Part shown: positions 39,094 through 48,347 of the stretch, piece by piece
Numbering within the stretch: position 1 is the first letter of the stretch
How the letters are laid out: each line of letters starts with the position of its first letter
Assembly (NCBI RefSeq): GCF_022631375.1
Contig: NZ_JALBGC010000004.1
Span: forward strand, 248,001-312,000
Reading direction: 5' to 3'
Length of the DNA: 64,000 bases
Source of the DNA: Hymenobacter cyanobacteriorum
Lineage (GTDB): Bacteria; Bacteroidota; Bacteroidia; Cytophagales; Hymenobacteraceae
Program-made: the position numbers and the translations under genes
Notes under the pieces: generated by a model
The model's database searches: none
What the model saw: the letters and a program-made list of their open reading frames with translations, nothing else
Told to the model about the DNA's origin: nothing

Positions 39094-39699
39094 ATGGCAC
39101 GTTATACCGGCCCTACCTCAAAAATTGCCCGTCGCTTCAACGAGCCGATTTTCGGCCCGAGCAAAGCGCTCAACAAGAAAGCCTATCCTCCGGGCCAGCA
39201 CGGCCGCGGCCGTCGCAAGAAGCAGTCGGAGTACGCTGTCCAGCTGATGGAGAAGCAGAAGGTGAAGTACATGTACGGCATGTTGGAGAAGCAATTCGAA
39301 AACCTGTTCCACAAAGCAGCAGCGCTCCCCGGCATTACCGGTGACAACCTGCTCGCCCTGCTGGAAGCCCGTCTGGACAACGCCGTGTACCGTTTGGGCA
39401 TTGCCTCGACGCGTCGCGCTGCTCGCCAGCTCGTTGGTCACAAGCACATCACCGTGAACGGTGAAGTGGTGAACATCCCTTCGTACCACCTCCGTCCCGG
39501 CGACATCGTGGCTGTGCGTGAGAAGTCGAAGTCGCTGGAAGCCATCACCACGAGCCTGTCGGTTCGCAACTCGCGCCAGTTCTCGTGGCTGGAGTGGGAC
39601 GGCAAGGAGTTGGCTGGCAAGTTCCTCAACGCCCCCGCCCGTGAGCTGATTCCGGAGAAAATCACCGAGCAGCTCATCGTCGAACTGTATTCGAAGTAA
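39094..39699 (+). CDS. rpsD: 30S ribosomal protein S4
   Basis: S4 (201 residues) is a primary 16S-binding protein and, in other bacteria, the translational repressor of the alpha operon. MARYTGPTSKIARRFNEPIFG and the S4-domain RLDNAVYRLGIASTRRAARQLVGHKHITVNG are typical. It is 26 bases after rpsK. Confidence 0.98.
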   Translation: MARYTGPTSKIARRFNEPIFGPSKALNKKAYPPGQHGRGRRKKQSEYAVQLMEKQKVKYMYGMLEKQFENLFHKAAALPGITGDNLLALLEARLDNAVYRLGIASTRRAARQLVGHKHITVNGEVVNIPSYHLRPGDIVAVREKSKSLEAITTSLSVRNSRQFSWLEWDGKELAGKFLNAPARELIPEKITEQLIVELYSK

Positions 39700-39703
39700 A
39701 TAA

Positions 39704-39739
39704 CGCTACTGGTAGCGGCCCGGCAGTTTGTCGGGCCGC
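39704..39739 (+). promoter_or_regulatory. Two adjacent hairpins in the rpsD-rpoA spacer
   Basis: CGCTAC-TG-GTAGCG (39704-39717) is a perfect small stem. GCGGCCCG (39715-39722) and CGGGCCGC (39732-39739) form a strong second stem, extendable to 11 bp with a G-T pair. The two overlap by three bases and are mutually exclusive at the junction. No T tract follows within 20 bases. Confidence 0.75.
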
Positions 39740-39789
39740 ACTTGTGCTTATACTTCACCAATTTTTTTCAAATTTTTTACGCCCCACAT

Positions 39790-40779
39790 ATGTCAATCTT
39801 AGCTTTTCAGATGCCGGAGAAAGTGGTGATGGAGAAATCCGACGACTTCACCGGGACGTTTGAATTTAAGCCGCTCGAGAAGGGCTACGGCGTCACCATC
39901 GGCAATGCGCTGCGTCGCATTCTGTTGTCGTCGCTGGAGGGTTTCGCCATCACGTCGGTGCGCACCAACAGCGTGCTGCACGAGTTTTCGACCATCGAAG
40001 GGGTGATTGAGGACATGTCCGAAATCATCCTGAACCTGAAGATGGTCCGCTTCAAGAAAGTGAGCGATGCCATCTCGGATAAAATTACGGTGCGCGTGAA
40101 AGGCCAGGAAACCTTCTCGGGCGCTGATATTGCCAAGTTCGCCAGCGGTTTCGAAGTACTGAACCCTGACCACGTAATTGCCCACCTCGACCCCAGCGTG
40201 GAGCTGGAGTTGGAGCTGACGATTGCCCGTGGCCGTGGCTATGTGCCCGCCGACGAGAACAAGCCGGCTGACCAGGTTTTCGGTCAGATTGCCATCGACG
40301 CTATCTACACGCCCATCAAGAACGTGAAGTACAGCATCGAGAACACCCGCGTGGAGCAGAAAACCGACTACGAGAAGCTCGTTATTGAGATTCAGACCGA
40401 CGGTTCGATTCACCCGGAGGACGCGCTGAAAGGTGCGGCCAACATCCTCATTCAGCACTTCATGCTGTTCTCGGACAACACGATGACACTCGAAGGTCCG
40501 CGCGTGACCGAAGACGAGCCCATTGATGAGGAAACCATGCAGATGCGCAAGATGCTCAAGACTCCCCTGGAGGATATGGAGCTCAGCGTACGCGCCAAGA
40601 ACTGCCTCAAGGCTGCCGACATCAAGACGATGGGCGAATTGGTGCAGCTCGAAATTGCCGACATGATGAAGTTCCGCAACTTCGGCAAAAAGAGCCTGAC
40701 CGAACTGGAAAACCTCGTGGAAGAGCGTGGTTTGGAGTTCGGCATGGACCTGGGCAAGTATCGCCTGGACGAAGACTAG
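39790..40779 (+). CDS. rpoA: DNA-directed RNA polymerase subunit alpha
   Basis: RpoA (329 residues from the ATG at 39790) dimerises to start polymerase assembly. The frame is open to a GTG at 39742, but the added MCLYFTNFFQIF residues are unlike RpoA. The N-terminal domain contains GYGVTIGNALRRILLSSLEG. The C-terminal domain that contacts UP elements and activators ends with ADMMKFRNFGKKSLTELENLVEERGL. Confidence 0.98.
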   Translation: MSILAFQMPEKVVMEKSDDFTGTFEFKPLEKGYGVTIGNALRRILLSSLEGFAITSVRTNSVLHEFSTIEGVIEDMSEIILNLKMVRFKKVSDAISDKITVRVKGQETFSGADIAKFASGFEVLNPDHVIAHLDPSVELELELTIARGRGYVPADENKPADQVFGQIAIDAIYTPIKNVKYSIENTRVEQKTDYEKLVIEIQTDGSIHPEDALKGAANILIQHFMLFSDNTMTLEGPRVTEDEPIDEETMQMRKMLKTPLEDMELSVRAKNCLKAADIKTMGELVQLEIADMMKFRNFGKKSLTELENLVEERGLEFGMDLGKYRLDED

Positions 40780-40790
40780 AATATCGATTA

Positions 40791-40843
40791 AAGATGTGCT
40801 GATTGGCTGGACTTGTCCGGCGGGTTAGCACATCTTCTTTTTT
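40791..40843 (+). terminator. Terminator-like hairpin between rpoA and rplQ
   Basis: AAGATGTGCTGA (40791-40802) pairs with TTAGCACATCTT (40825-40836) including one G-T pair, and an inner GGAC-TT-GTCC stem tops it. CTTTTTT follows. It looks like an intrinsic terminator although rplQ, the last gene of the operon, begins 106 bases later with no clear promoter of its own. Confidence 0.7.
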
Positions 40844-40949
40844 ATCCATTTACTATTTCACCAGTGTGCCCCAGGGGCAGCGGTTCTAATGAGGCTTTCA
40901 GAGCCCGCCGTGGTCGCCGCCCGCAAGTACACACTTTTTCAAACGACCA

Positions 40950-41552
40950 ATGCGTCACGGAAGAAAAATCAACCACCTGGGCCGGACCACCGCCCACCGC
41001 CACGCCATGTTGTCGAACATGGCTTCGTCGCTCATCCTGCACAAGCGCATCACCACGACCGTGGCGAAAGCGAAAGCTCTCCGCAAGTATGTAGAGCCGA
41101 TGCTGACCAAGTCGAAGGAAGACACGACGCACTCGCGTCGTATGGTGTTCGCCGCGCTGCAGGACAAAGAGTCGATTAAGGAGCTGTTTGGCAACATTTC
41201 GGGCAAAATTGCTAACCGTCCCGGTGGCTATACCCGCATCCTGAAGCTGAGCGATACTCGTCTGGGTGACAACGCTGAGATGTGCATCATCGAGTTGGTT
41301 GACTTCAACGAGACCCTGATTGAGTCGAAGCAGGCTGCTTCGGACAAGGCTGCTGCTGGCACTACCCGTCGTTCGCGTCGTGGTGGCAAGAAGGCTGCTG
41401 GCGACGCTGCTACTTCGGCTACCGAAGTAACCGGCGAAGCTGTTGCTCCTAACGCAGTAGTTGAGCAGTCGGCTCCGGCTGACACGGCTACCGAAACGCT
41501 GCACAACGGCGAGAGCCGCGAAGAAGCTAAAGCTGATGAAGCTGGTGCTTAA
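40950..41552 (+). CDS. rplQ: 50S ribosomal protein L17 with acidic/Ala-rich tail
   Basis: L17 is near the tunnel exit. The core MRHGRKINHLGRTTAHRHAMLSNMASSLI and the end of the conserved domain (RLGDNAEMCIIELVDFNE) occupy residues 1-122. The remaining 78 residues are a low-complexity Ala/Glu/Thr tail after a basic TRRSRRGGKK stretch. At 200 residues it is much longer than E. coli L17 (127), while tails of this sort occur in other Bacteroidota. Confidence 0.97.
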   Translation: MRHGRKINHLGRTTAHRHAMLSNMASSLILHKRITTTVAKAKALRKYVEPMLTKSKEDTTHSRRMVFAALQDKESIKELFGNISGKIANRPGGYTRILKLSDTRLGDNAEMCIIELVDFNETLIESKQAASDKAAAGTTRRSRRGGKKAAGDAATSATEVTGEAVAPNAVVEQSAPADTATETLHNGESREEAKADEAGA

Positions 41553-41577
41553 TTCGTAGCATTTGCTGCTAAGTTGA

Positions 41578-41611
41578 AAGGGACGCTTCGAGAGGGGCGT
41601 CCTTTTTTTTG
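41578..41611 (+). terminator. Intrinsic terminator after rplQ
   Basis: GGACGC and GCGTCC form the stem with a short GAG-containing loop, followed by eight T. It ends the rpsH-rplQ block and the ribosomal region. Confidence 0.88.
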
Positions 41612-41665
41612 TGCCGACTTTAGGCTTCACCCCCAGCGCCCTTCCAGTAAGGTGGAAGCCTGGAT

Positions 41666-42589
41666 TTATTGCGCGAAGGTGTACTCGTACAACTCACCTT
41701 GCTCGGTGCTGATGAGTAGCGTATTGCTGTCTTTAAAAACGGCTCCTTCAGTTTGGCCGGCGCCTTCCAACGATACCTGACGGGGAGTAGCTTTCAGGAT
41801 GTCGGCCCAGGTGTTGCCGTCGAGGATGAATAGCTCACCGCGGCCTAACAGCACAAGGCGGTGGCCATCGGGGCGCAGGGCGGCATCGGTTACCTGGCCG
41901 GGAATGGCTAGGGAAGTTACTTTTTTGGCGGTGTAGGTGCCGGGCTGCTCGGGTACGGTGTATACGTTGCTGGTGCTGCTCTGGCCGCGGTCTTTCGTGA
42001 AAAGCCACACCTTGCCCTCATTCCACAGAGTGGCTTCGCAATCGAAATTGCGGGCCTTTTTGTTGGGTGGAAACTCGGTTTGGTCGGGGTAGGAGAAGTT
42101 GATTTTACCTGCCTGCTGCGGGTTGTCGAGGCGCACGCGGTAAATGGACAGGTTGCGGCGGGTGCTTTCGTTATTGCCGCAGTTGCCGATGTAGTAATTG
42201 CCCTGCGGGTCGCGGCTGAGGCTTTCCCAGTCGTTGTTGGGCTCGCCGATTTCGAGGGTGCGCACCAGCTTGCCTGCACCGCTGATTTCATAGAGGGTGG
42301 CCGAATTGCCGCCATCGCCGAAGCTGTAGTAGCTCTGGGCGGTAGAGCCGGGGGCCAGGCCTGAGCTTTCGGGCACAACGCCTTTGAGAGAACCTACGCG
42401 TTGCAGGCCGGTGATTTCGGCAGCGGCGGCTTTGTCTTTGCGGCGGTCGCCACCCTTCTGCGGGCCGCTTTTGCTGGCGGATTTTGCGGTTTTGTTTTTA
42501 CCGGACTTCGATTTGTCGGACTGTGCTTCGGAGCAGGAAGCGGTGAGTAGTAACGCTGCCGCAAGGGGCAAAAAGGGGATAAATCGCAT
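41666..42589 (-). CDS. Lipoprotein, probable beta-propeller, unknown function
   Basis: The 307-residue product (ATG complement at 42587-42589) has a lipoprotein signal ending LLLTASC, Cys19. A Lys/Ser-rich linker at about 21-55 follows, then repeated beta-strand units such as SYYSFGDGGNSATLYEI, GNYYIGNCGNNESTRR, EGKVWLFTKDRG and DGHRLVLLGRGELFIL. These suggest a beta-propeller like those of SdiA/NHL-type lipoproteins. No catalytic motif is seen. It is convergent with rplQ across the terminator at 41578 and co-oriented with yidD, 44 bases away. Confidence 0.7.
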   Translation of the reverse strand: MRFIPFLPLAAALLLTASCSEAQSDKSKSGKNKTAKSASKSGPQKGGDRRKDKAAAAEITGLQRVGSLKGVVPESSGLAPGSTAQSYYSFGDGGNSATLYEISGAGKLVRTLEIGEPNNDWESLSRDPQGNYYIGNCGNNESTRRNLSIYRVRLDNPQQAGKINFSYPDQTEFPPNKKARNFDCEATLWNEGKVWLFTKDRGQSSTSNVYTVPEQPGTYTAKKVTSLAIPGQVTDAALRPDGHRLVLLGRGELFILDGNTWADILKATPRQVSLEGAGQTEGAVFKDSNTLLISTEQGELYEYTFAQ

Positions 42590-42633
42590 CAACTATAGCT
42601 GGACAGTGAACCCGGCTATACGGAGTCCAACGC

Positions 42634-42858
42634 TCAGGGTACGGGGTCGTAGCCATGGCCGCCCCAGGGGTGGCAGCTGGCAATGCGCCGCAACGCCAGC
42701 CGGCCGCCGCGCCAGGGGCCGTATTTGCCAATGGCCTGCGCCGCATATACTGAGCACGTGGGTGCGAAGCGGCAACTCGGTGCGGTGAGCGGCGAAATGA
42801 AGCGCTGATAGAACCAGACGAGGCCGAGAAAAAGCGCGCGGAATAAGCGGGATAGCAT
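42634..42858 (-). CDS. yidD: Membrane protein insertion efficiency factor YidD
   Basis: YidD (74 residues) is a small peripheral protein thought to help YidC insert membrane proteins. The family pattern FYQRFISPLTAPSCRFAPTCSVYA then GRLALRRIASCHPWGGHGYDPVP is complete. I use the ATG at 42858. A longer reading to 42903 would add 15 residues without family support. It lies 52 bases downstream of the YgjP-like gene. Confidence 0.93.
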   Translation of the reverse strand: MLSRLFRALFLGLVWFYQRFISPLTAPSCRFAPTCSVYAAQAIGKYGPWRGGRLALRRIASCHPWGGHGYDPVP

Positions 42859-42910
42859 AGAAGTAAGGAAAACGTAAAGGTCGCCGGCCAGCAGCAACTG
42901 CATGTAGTCG

Positions 42911-43645
42911 CTATTTCGGCAGCGCGTTCAGCTCCTGCTTCCACCGTTCCCAGTCGGGCAGTAGGCGCGTTTGCAGGTCGTAGAAAGCTTTGGAATGGTC
43001 GCCGACCAGCAGGTGGCAGCATTCGTGCAGCAGCACATAGTCGAGGCACTCGGGGCGGGCGCGCACGAGCTCGGGCGAGAGGCGGATACGGGCCGAGCGG
43101 GGCGTGCAGCTGCCCCAGCGGGTGCGCATCTGGCGCACCGATAGGGTGGGGCGGGTGAGGTTGAACTCGGCGAAACGGGGCCACACGCGGACTAGCGAGG
43201 CAGCGAAAATCGGCTTGGCTTCGTGCGCGTACCAGGCGTGCAGCAATGCTTCGGTATGGGCGGCGCTTAGTGGCTGGGGAGCAGAAACAACGATTTCATC
43301 CGCCACTAGCGCTACGGTTTGGCGCGGAGCTTCTACAAAACGCAGCGGGTATGGCTGGCCCTGATAGTAGTGTAGGCTGCTAGCCTCGAAGCGGCGGGTG
43401 GGCGCGGGGGCCGGGCGGCTGGCAAATGTCTGCTGGTGCTTGAGAATCCAGTCGGCTTTTTTGAGGACCTGCTGGGCCACCCACTCAGGCGAGGTGCCGG
43501 CGGGCGCGCTGATGTGCACACTGCTATCGGGCCGCACGGCGAAGCCGAGGGTGCGCCGCGAGCGAAACACCAAGGTGTAGTGCAGCGACTGGTTCTGGTA
43601 AGCAATGGTTTCGCGACGAATCGGGGCAGAAAAGGGGCGGGGCAT
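42911..43645 (-). CDS. YgjP/DUF45-type metal-dependent hydrolase
   Basis: The 244-residue protein (ATG complement at 43643-43645) has the YgjP-like zincin layout: an N-terminal beta-rich part, then VRQMRTRWGSCTPRSARIRLSPELV, and the zinc motif HECCH at residues 207-211 with a further His in GDHSKAFY at 217. This family is related to SprT and M48 peptidases. The substrate is unknown. The frame is open upstream to 43780, but the extra residues are not conserved in type. It is divergent from the PorV-like gene at 43798. Confidence 0.9.
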   Translation of the reverse strand: MPRPFSAPIRRETIAYQNQSLHYTLVFRSRRTLGFAVRPDSSVHISAPAGTSPEWVAQQVLKKADWILKHQQTFASRPAPAPTRRFEASSLHYYQGQPYPLRFVEAPRQTVALVADEIVVSAPQPLSAAHTEALLHAWYAHEAKPIFAASLVRVWPRFAEFNLTRPTLSVRQMRTRWGSCTPRSARIRLSPELVRARPECLDYVLLHECCHLLVGDHSKAFYDLQTRLLPDWERWKQELNALPK

Positions 43646-43797
43646 ACGAGGAAGCGAAGGAATAATCAGGGAAATGAGCTGCAAAATTCGGCGCGTGGGC
43701 GCATTTACAACGAGGGCAATGGGAAGTAACCGGTAAGCGAAGAAATTAATTTCGGCCGGGCTTCCGGCAATCGCCGCCAACGTGCTACCTTACCGCT

Positions 43798-44745
43798 ATG
43801 GAACACTGTTTACCTCGGTATCTTTCTATTCTGGGCGTTGTTTTGAGTCTGGTGGCGTTGTTGCCAGCTGGCGGGGCGTGGGCGCAGGGCAGCGGGCCGG
43901 GTGTACGAGGAGCCCGGGCGGCAGCGCTGGGGAACGCCTCGGTAGCTATTGGCGGCGACGTGTGGAGCATGGGCAACAACGTGGCCGGCTTGGGCGAGGT
44001 GCAGCGCCCCACCGTGGGCTTCTATGGCGAAAACCGCTATTTCAGCACGGCGCTGAACGTGGCGGCGCTTAATCTGGCGCTGCCGCTGGGCCGGCAGCCC
44101 GCCGCCACCGCCGGCGCGCCGGCCGTGATGCCGGGCGCGGAAGGAGGCTCTGATGCGCCAGCCCCGCGGCCGTGGGCGCGGCACGGCGTGGTGGGACTGG
44201 AGGCGCAGCGCTTCGGTGGGCAACTCTACAACGAAACGCGGGTGGGCCTGGGCTACGGCTACCGGTTCGGGCAAATCAGTTTGGGCGCGCGGGTTGATGT
44301 GCTGCAGGTAAGCATCGAAGGGCTGGGCAGCCGGCGCGTGGCCATGGGCACGCTGGGTGGACAGATTGAGGTGCTGCCACGCAAGCTCAGCTTTGGCGCG
44401 GCGCTCTATAACATCAGCCAGACCAAGCTGGCAAGCTACCAGGACGAGCGAGTGCCCACCATTCTGAAAGCGGGGCTGGCTTACCGGCCGGGCACGCAGG
44501 TGCTGCTGCTGGTAGAGGCCGAAAAGGACGTGGAGCGCGATGCCAACTTCAAAGTGGGGCTGGAGTACCGGCCGGTGCCGGTGCTGGCCGCGCGGCTGGG
44601 GTTGGCCTCGCTCACGGAGCAGGCCAGCGCGGGCATTGGGGTGCAGGCCGGCGCGTTTCAGATTGACTACGCGGCGGCTTTTCAGCAGGCGCTGGGTTTT
44701 AGCCAGCATCTGAGCATCAGTAAAGCGTGGGGTGGGAAGCAATGA
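43798..44745 (+). CDS. PorV/PorQ-like outer-membrane protein
   Basis: The 315-residue product has a signal peptide (residues 1-30, ending AWA-Q). The mature N-terminus GVRGARAAALGNASVAIGGDVWSMGNNVAGLGEVQRPTVGFYGEN is the hallmark of the PorV/PorQ family of Bacteroidota beta-barrels, some of which serve type IX secretion. Alternating aromatic strands follow up to the C-terminus. It overlaps the next gene by four bases (ATGA), so the two products are likely made together. Confidence 0.8.
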   Translation: MEHCLPRYLSILGVVLSLVALLPAGGAWAQGSGPGVRGARAAALGNASVAIGGDVWSMGNNVAGLGEVQRPTVGFYGENRYFSTALNVAALNLALPLGRQPAATAGAPAVMPGAEGGSDAPAPRPWARHGVVGLEAQRFGGQLYNETRVGLGYGYRFGQISLGARVDVLQVSIEGLGSRRVAMGTLGGQIEVLPRKLSFGAALYNISQTKLASYQDERVPTILKAGLAYRPGTQVLLLVEAEKDVERDANFKVGLEYRPVPVLAARLGLASLTEQASAGIGVQAGAFQIDYAAAFQQALGFSQHLSISKAWGGKQ

Positions 44746-46883
44746 AGAAACTGCTACGCTTACCGGCGGCTCTGATGTTTTGTGGCTTGCTATTGCTCAC
44801 GCACCTGGCAAAGGCGCAGGAGTACGTGCGGCGCGCACCCGATTTGGACCGCCTTACGCAGGAGCTGTTTGCCGAGATTCAGAGCGACGAGGTGCCGTAC
44901 GAGGACCTGTACGAAACGCTGCTGCAGTACTACCAGACGCCCATCAACCTCAATACCGCCACCCGCGAGGAGCTGCGCTCGCTGCTGCTGCTGAACGAGA
45001 ACCAGATAACCACGCTGCTCAAGCACCGCGAGGCCAACGGCGACCTGCTGAGCGTGTATGAGCTGCAAAGCATCGAGGGCTATGACCTGCGCACGATTAC
45101 GCGCATTCTGCCCTTCGTGGGCGTGCAGAGCAGCAATGCTAATGCGAGCCGCGGCAACCTGTGGCAGCGCATTGCCCACGAGGATAACAACGCCCTGTAT
45201 CTGCGCTACGAGCGGGTGCTGCAGCAGCGGCAGGGCTACACGCCGCCCACCATCTACCAGGGCCAGCCCACCACGCGCTACCTGGGCTCGGCCGACAAGA
45301 TGCTGATACGCTACCGGGTGAGCCACACCAAGGATTTCAGCCTGGGCTTTTCGATGGAGAAGGATGCCGGCGAACAGCTCATCTGGAACCCACGGAACGG
45401 ACAATTCGGGGCAGATTACGTGTCGGCGCATTTGCTGCTGCAGGAGCGGGGTAAGCTGAAGGCGCTGGCGCTGGGCGACTACCAGCTGCAGTTTGGGCAG
45501 GGGCTGCTGCTGTCGTCGGGGCTGGGCGTGGGCAAGGGTGCGGAGACGATTACCACGCTGCGGCGCTCGTCGGTGGGCGTGCGGGCGTATTCGTCGCTGC
45601 TCGAAAACACGTTTTTTCGGGGCGGCGCGGCTACCTACCAGGTGGCACCCACGGTGCAAGCCACGGCGTTTGTATCGCACAAAAACGTGGATGCCAACCT
45701 GCAGCAAAGCCTCGATTCGCTGGCGCAGTTTGATGAGTTTACGTCGGGGCTGCTTTACACGGGTTTCCACCGCACGGCTTCGGAACTGGCCAACCGGCAC
45801 CGGCTGGCCGAAACCGTGGGCGGCGGCAACGCCACCTACACCAGCCGCAATGGCAACCTGGCCATCGGGGCCACGGGCGTGTTCACGCACTACGGCACGG
45901 CCATTCTCAAGCGGCCCGAACCCTACAACCACTTCGAATTTACGGGCAAGGAAAACCTGGCCCTGAGCCTGAATTACAGCTACGTGTACCGCAACTTCCT
46001 GCTGTTTGGCGAAACGGCGCGCAGCACCGGCGGCGGCCTGGGCACCGTGAACGGCCTGCTGGCCAGCCTGGGCAGCAGCGTGGACGCGGCCCTGCTGGTG
46101 CGCCACTACGACCCCACTTTCCACACGCTTTACGGCAACGCGTTCAGCGAAAACACGCGCAACATCAACGAAACCGGCGTGTACATTGGCCTGAAGGTGC
46201 GGCCCGTGGCCAAGTGGGAAATCTCGGCCTACTACGACCAGTTCCGCTTCCCTTGGCTGCGCTACCGGGCCGGCGCGCCTACTGACGGCCACGATGCGCT
46301 GCTGCGCCTGGCTTATTCGCCCACCAAAACCAGCCTGCTCTACGTGCAGCTGCGCCAGCGCCTCAAGCCGCGCGACCTCGCCACCGCCGACCTGGCCAAT
46401 GTGAGCTTCGGCCGAGCCGTGCCGCTGCCCGGCGAGCAGCTGCGCCAAAGCATTCTGGTGTACTACAACACCGCCCCCAGCACCGTGCTGGAGCTGCGCA
46501 CCCGCCTGCAAGCCATGCGCCTGCGCGACGACACCGGCCTGGCCTGGCGCAGTGGCTTCGCGCTGGCCCAGGACGTGGGCTACCAGCTCAACCGCTACCT
46601 TAAGCTCACGGCGCGCTACGCCATTTTCGATGCCGACGACTACGATACCCGCCAGTACGTATACGAGCAGGACGTGTTGCTGGCCGTGTCGGTGCCAGCT
46701 CTTTACGGGCAGGGTACGCGCACGTACGGCATCGCCGAAATTCGCTTCAACCGCAACCTCACGCTCTGGCTGCGCTACGCCGAAACCCGCTACCGCCACC
46801 AGGATGTGGTGGGCTCAGGCCTGGAGTCCATTCAGGGTTCGTTGCGCAGCGAAGTGAAAGCGCAACTGCGGGTGAAGTTTTAG
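44742..46883 (+). CDS. Secreted helix-hairpin-helix protein with outer-membrane barrel
   Basis: The 713-residue product starts at 44742, overlapping the previous stop codon as ATGA. Residues 1-26 are a signal peptide. Residues 66-126 hold a helix-hairpin-helix pair of the ComEA type: PINLNTATREELRSLLLL and LLSVYELQSIEGYDLRTITRI. The rest (about 145-713) is a series of amphipathic strands ending in LRVKF, as expected for an outer-membrane barrel. HhH units of this type bind DNA non-specifically in ComEA. Here the fused barrel places it at the outer membrane. Function is not established. Confidence 0.8.
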   Translation: MKKLLRLPAALMFCGLLLLTHLAKAQEYVRRAPDLDRLTQELFAEIQSDEVPYEDLYETLLQYYQTPINLNTATREELRSLLLLNENQITTLLKHREANGDLLSVYELQSIEGYDLRTITRILPFVGVQSSNANASRGNLWQRIAHEDNNALYLRYERVLQQRQGYTPPTIYQGQPTTRYLGSADKMLIRYRVSHTKDFSLGFSMEKDAGEQLIWNPRNGQFGADYVSAHLLLQERGKLKALALGDYQLQFGQGLLLSSGLGVGKGAETITTLRRSSVGVRAYSSLLENTFFRGGAATYQVAPTVQATAFVSHKNVDANLQQSLDSLAQFDEFTSGLLYTGFHRTASELANRHRLAETVGGGNATYTSRNGNLAIGATGVFTHYGTAILKRPEPYNHFEFTGKENLALSLNYSYVYRNFLLFGETARSTGGGLGTVNGLLASLGSSVDAALLVRHYDPTFHTLYGNAFSENTRNINETGVYIGLKVRPVAKWEISAYYDQFRFPWLRYRAGAPTDGHDALLRLAYSPTKTSLLYVQLRQRLKPRDLATADLANVSFGRAVPLPGEQLRQSILVYYNTAPSTVLELRTRLQAMRLRDDTGLAWRSGFALAQDVGYQLNRYLKLTARYAIFDADDYDTRQYVYEQDVLLAVSVPALYGQGTRTYGIAEIRFNRNLTLWLRYAETRYRHQDVVGSGLESIQGSLRSEVKAQLRVKF

Positions 46884-46918
46884 GGCCGGAACGGCCGGGT
46901 GTTGGCTGAGCCGACGAC

Positions 46919-48250
46919 TTAATTCAGGTGGTATAGCAATTCGCCGGTATCTTCCAGCAGCAGGGTGTGGTTGCGCGTGGGCATGAATATAAAGCCGCGC
47001 GGCCGCCGCCGGAAGTAGGTGTACGTGGTGAAATCAGTCGTCTTAACAATGCCAATGCCGCCTACCATGAAGTAAAGGGTATTGCCCACTTTGCTGAGGT
47101 TGGTTACCTTCAGGCAGGTGGACTGCACGGGCGGAGCAGTGTAAATTTTTTGCCAGCTGGCACCACTGTCCGTCGATTTGTAAATGTTGCCGTTGCATTG
47201 GTCCACGCTGGCATACAGGTCACCGTTGGCATCGGCAAGCAGGTTGTACACGCTGTACAGCGGCGTGTTGCTGGTGCGGTTCCAGTTGAGGCCGCCGTTG
47301 GTGGACTTGTAGAGGTAGCTACCTTCGTCAACCACCAGCAGGTCGCCATTGGCGAGCTCGACTACATTGCGAAACCGGTCGGAATTAGAAAGGCCATTGG
47401 CCGCAGTCCAGGTTTTGCCGTTGTCGGTCGACATGGAGAGTCCTCCAAAATAGGTGCTCACAAACAGCCGGCCGCTGGCGGTGTAGGAAATATCCTGGAA
47501 CATGCGCGGGTCGCTGATGCCGGCGGTGCGGTTCTGCCAGGTCTGGCCGTTATCGGCCGAATAATAAAGCGCCCCAGGCGCATTAGTAGCCCCGGTGGCC
47601 ACAAACAATTCGCCCTGCGGTGTGGCCTTGATAGCCGAAACCACGTCCGGGCCCGGAAAATTGGGTTGACGCTGCCAGGTCAGGCCCTCGTTGTCGGAGT
47701 AGTAGAGGAAGCCATTGGTAACCCCGGCGTTGTAATTCAGCCCGGCCAGCACCCGCCCGTTGGGCAGCTGGCACAACGCGTTGATGCCCAACGGCAGGCA
47801 CGCGCCCGGGTGCCAGCCCGAGGTGGGCCGCACGGCCGTGGCCACCGCCAGCGTTTTGGCTTGTTCGGTTCCCAGCGAGTCGATGGCGTGCACCGTTAAG
47901 GTTTGCGTTCCCACGTCGCCGCTCAGCCGCCAGCGGTAGTAGGCCTGGCCTTTGGCATCGGTGTACACCTGCGACAGGACGCTGGGCTCAACATTGCACG
48001 ACGGCTTATCGAACTGCACCTGGTAGCCAACGGCCGGCCGACTGCCACGCAACACTTTCACTACAATGGTATCCGGGGCAACATGCCCCACGGTATCGCG
48101 CTGGTTGTTGCCCCGAACCATGTTGATTTTAATGGTTTTATCGACAGGCGGGGCGGGCGTTGGCTTTTCCTTGGCACAGCCCGCACTCACCAGCACGCCC
48201 ACGGCCATAAGTAGTCGAACACAAACCGCCGGGGTAGATGAATGCAGCAT
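46919..48250 (-). CDS. BNR-repeat lipoprotein
   Basis: The 443-residue product has a lipoprotein signal ending VSAGC, Cys25. Residues 38-135 look like an Ig-like fold of the Big_1 type (DTIVVKVLRGSRPAVGYQVQF, then AKGQAYYRWRLSG). Residues from about 150 form a beta-propeller with Asp-box/BNR repeats: YYSDNEGLTWQ, YYSADNGQTWQ, MSTDNGKTW, YKSTNGGLNW and YKSTDSGASWQ. Proteins of this build bind or process surface glycans, but no sialidase catalytic residues were identified. It is convergent with the barrel gene upstream. Confidence 0.85.
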   Translation of the reverse strand: MLHSSTPAVCVRLLMAVGVLVSAGCAKEKPTPAPPVDKTIKINMVRGNNQRDTVGHVAPDTIVVKVLRGSRPAVGYQVQFDKPSCNVEPSVLSQVYTDAKGQAYYRWRLSGDVGTQTLTVHAIDSLGTEQAKTLAVATAVRPTSGWHPGACLPLGINALCQLPNGRVLAGLNYNAGVTNGFLYYSDNEGLTWQRQPNFPGPDVVSAIKATPQGELFVATGATNAPGALYYSADNGQTWQNRTAGISDPRMFQDISYTASGRLFVSTYFGGLSMSTDNGKTWTAANGLSNSDRFRNVVELANGDLLVVDEGSYLYKSTNGGLNWNRTSNTPLYSVYNLLADANGDLYASVDQCNGNIYKSTDSGASWQKIYTAPPVQSTCLKVTNLSKVGNTLYFMVGGIGIVKTTDFTTYTYFRRRPRGFIFMPTRNHTLLLEDTGELLYHLN

Positions 48251-48347
48251 CAGCTTGAAAAATGAGGCCGGACAAAAGCCGCCGCCGAAGAATGGTTTGG
48301 TTATGCAGGTAAATATTGTCTGCCAGGCGTAGCAAAGCAGGAGCCTC

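Noticed and set aside
44790..46799. 669-residue open frame opposite the HhH barrel gene
   Set aside because: It has no signal peptide or motifs, and the plus-strand protein has a coherent signal, HhH and barrel layout.
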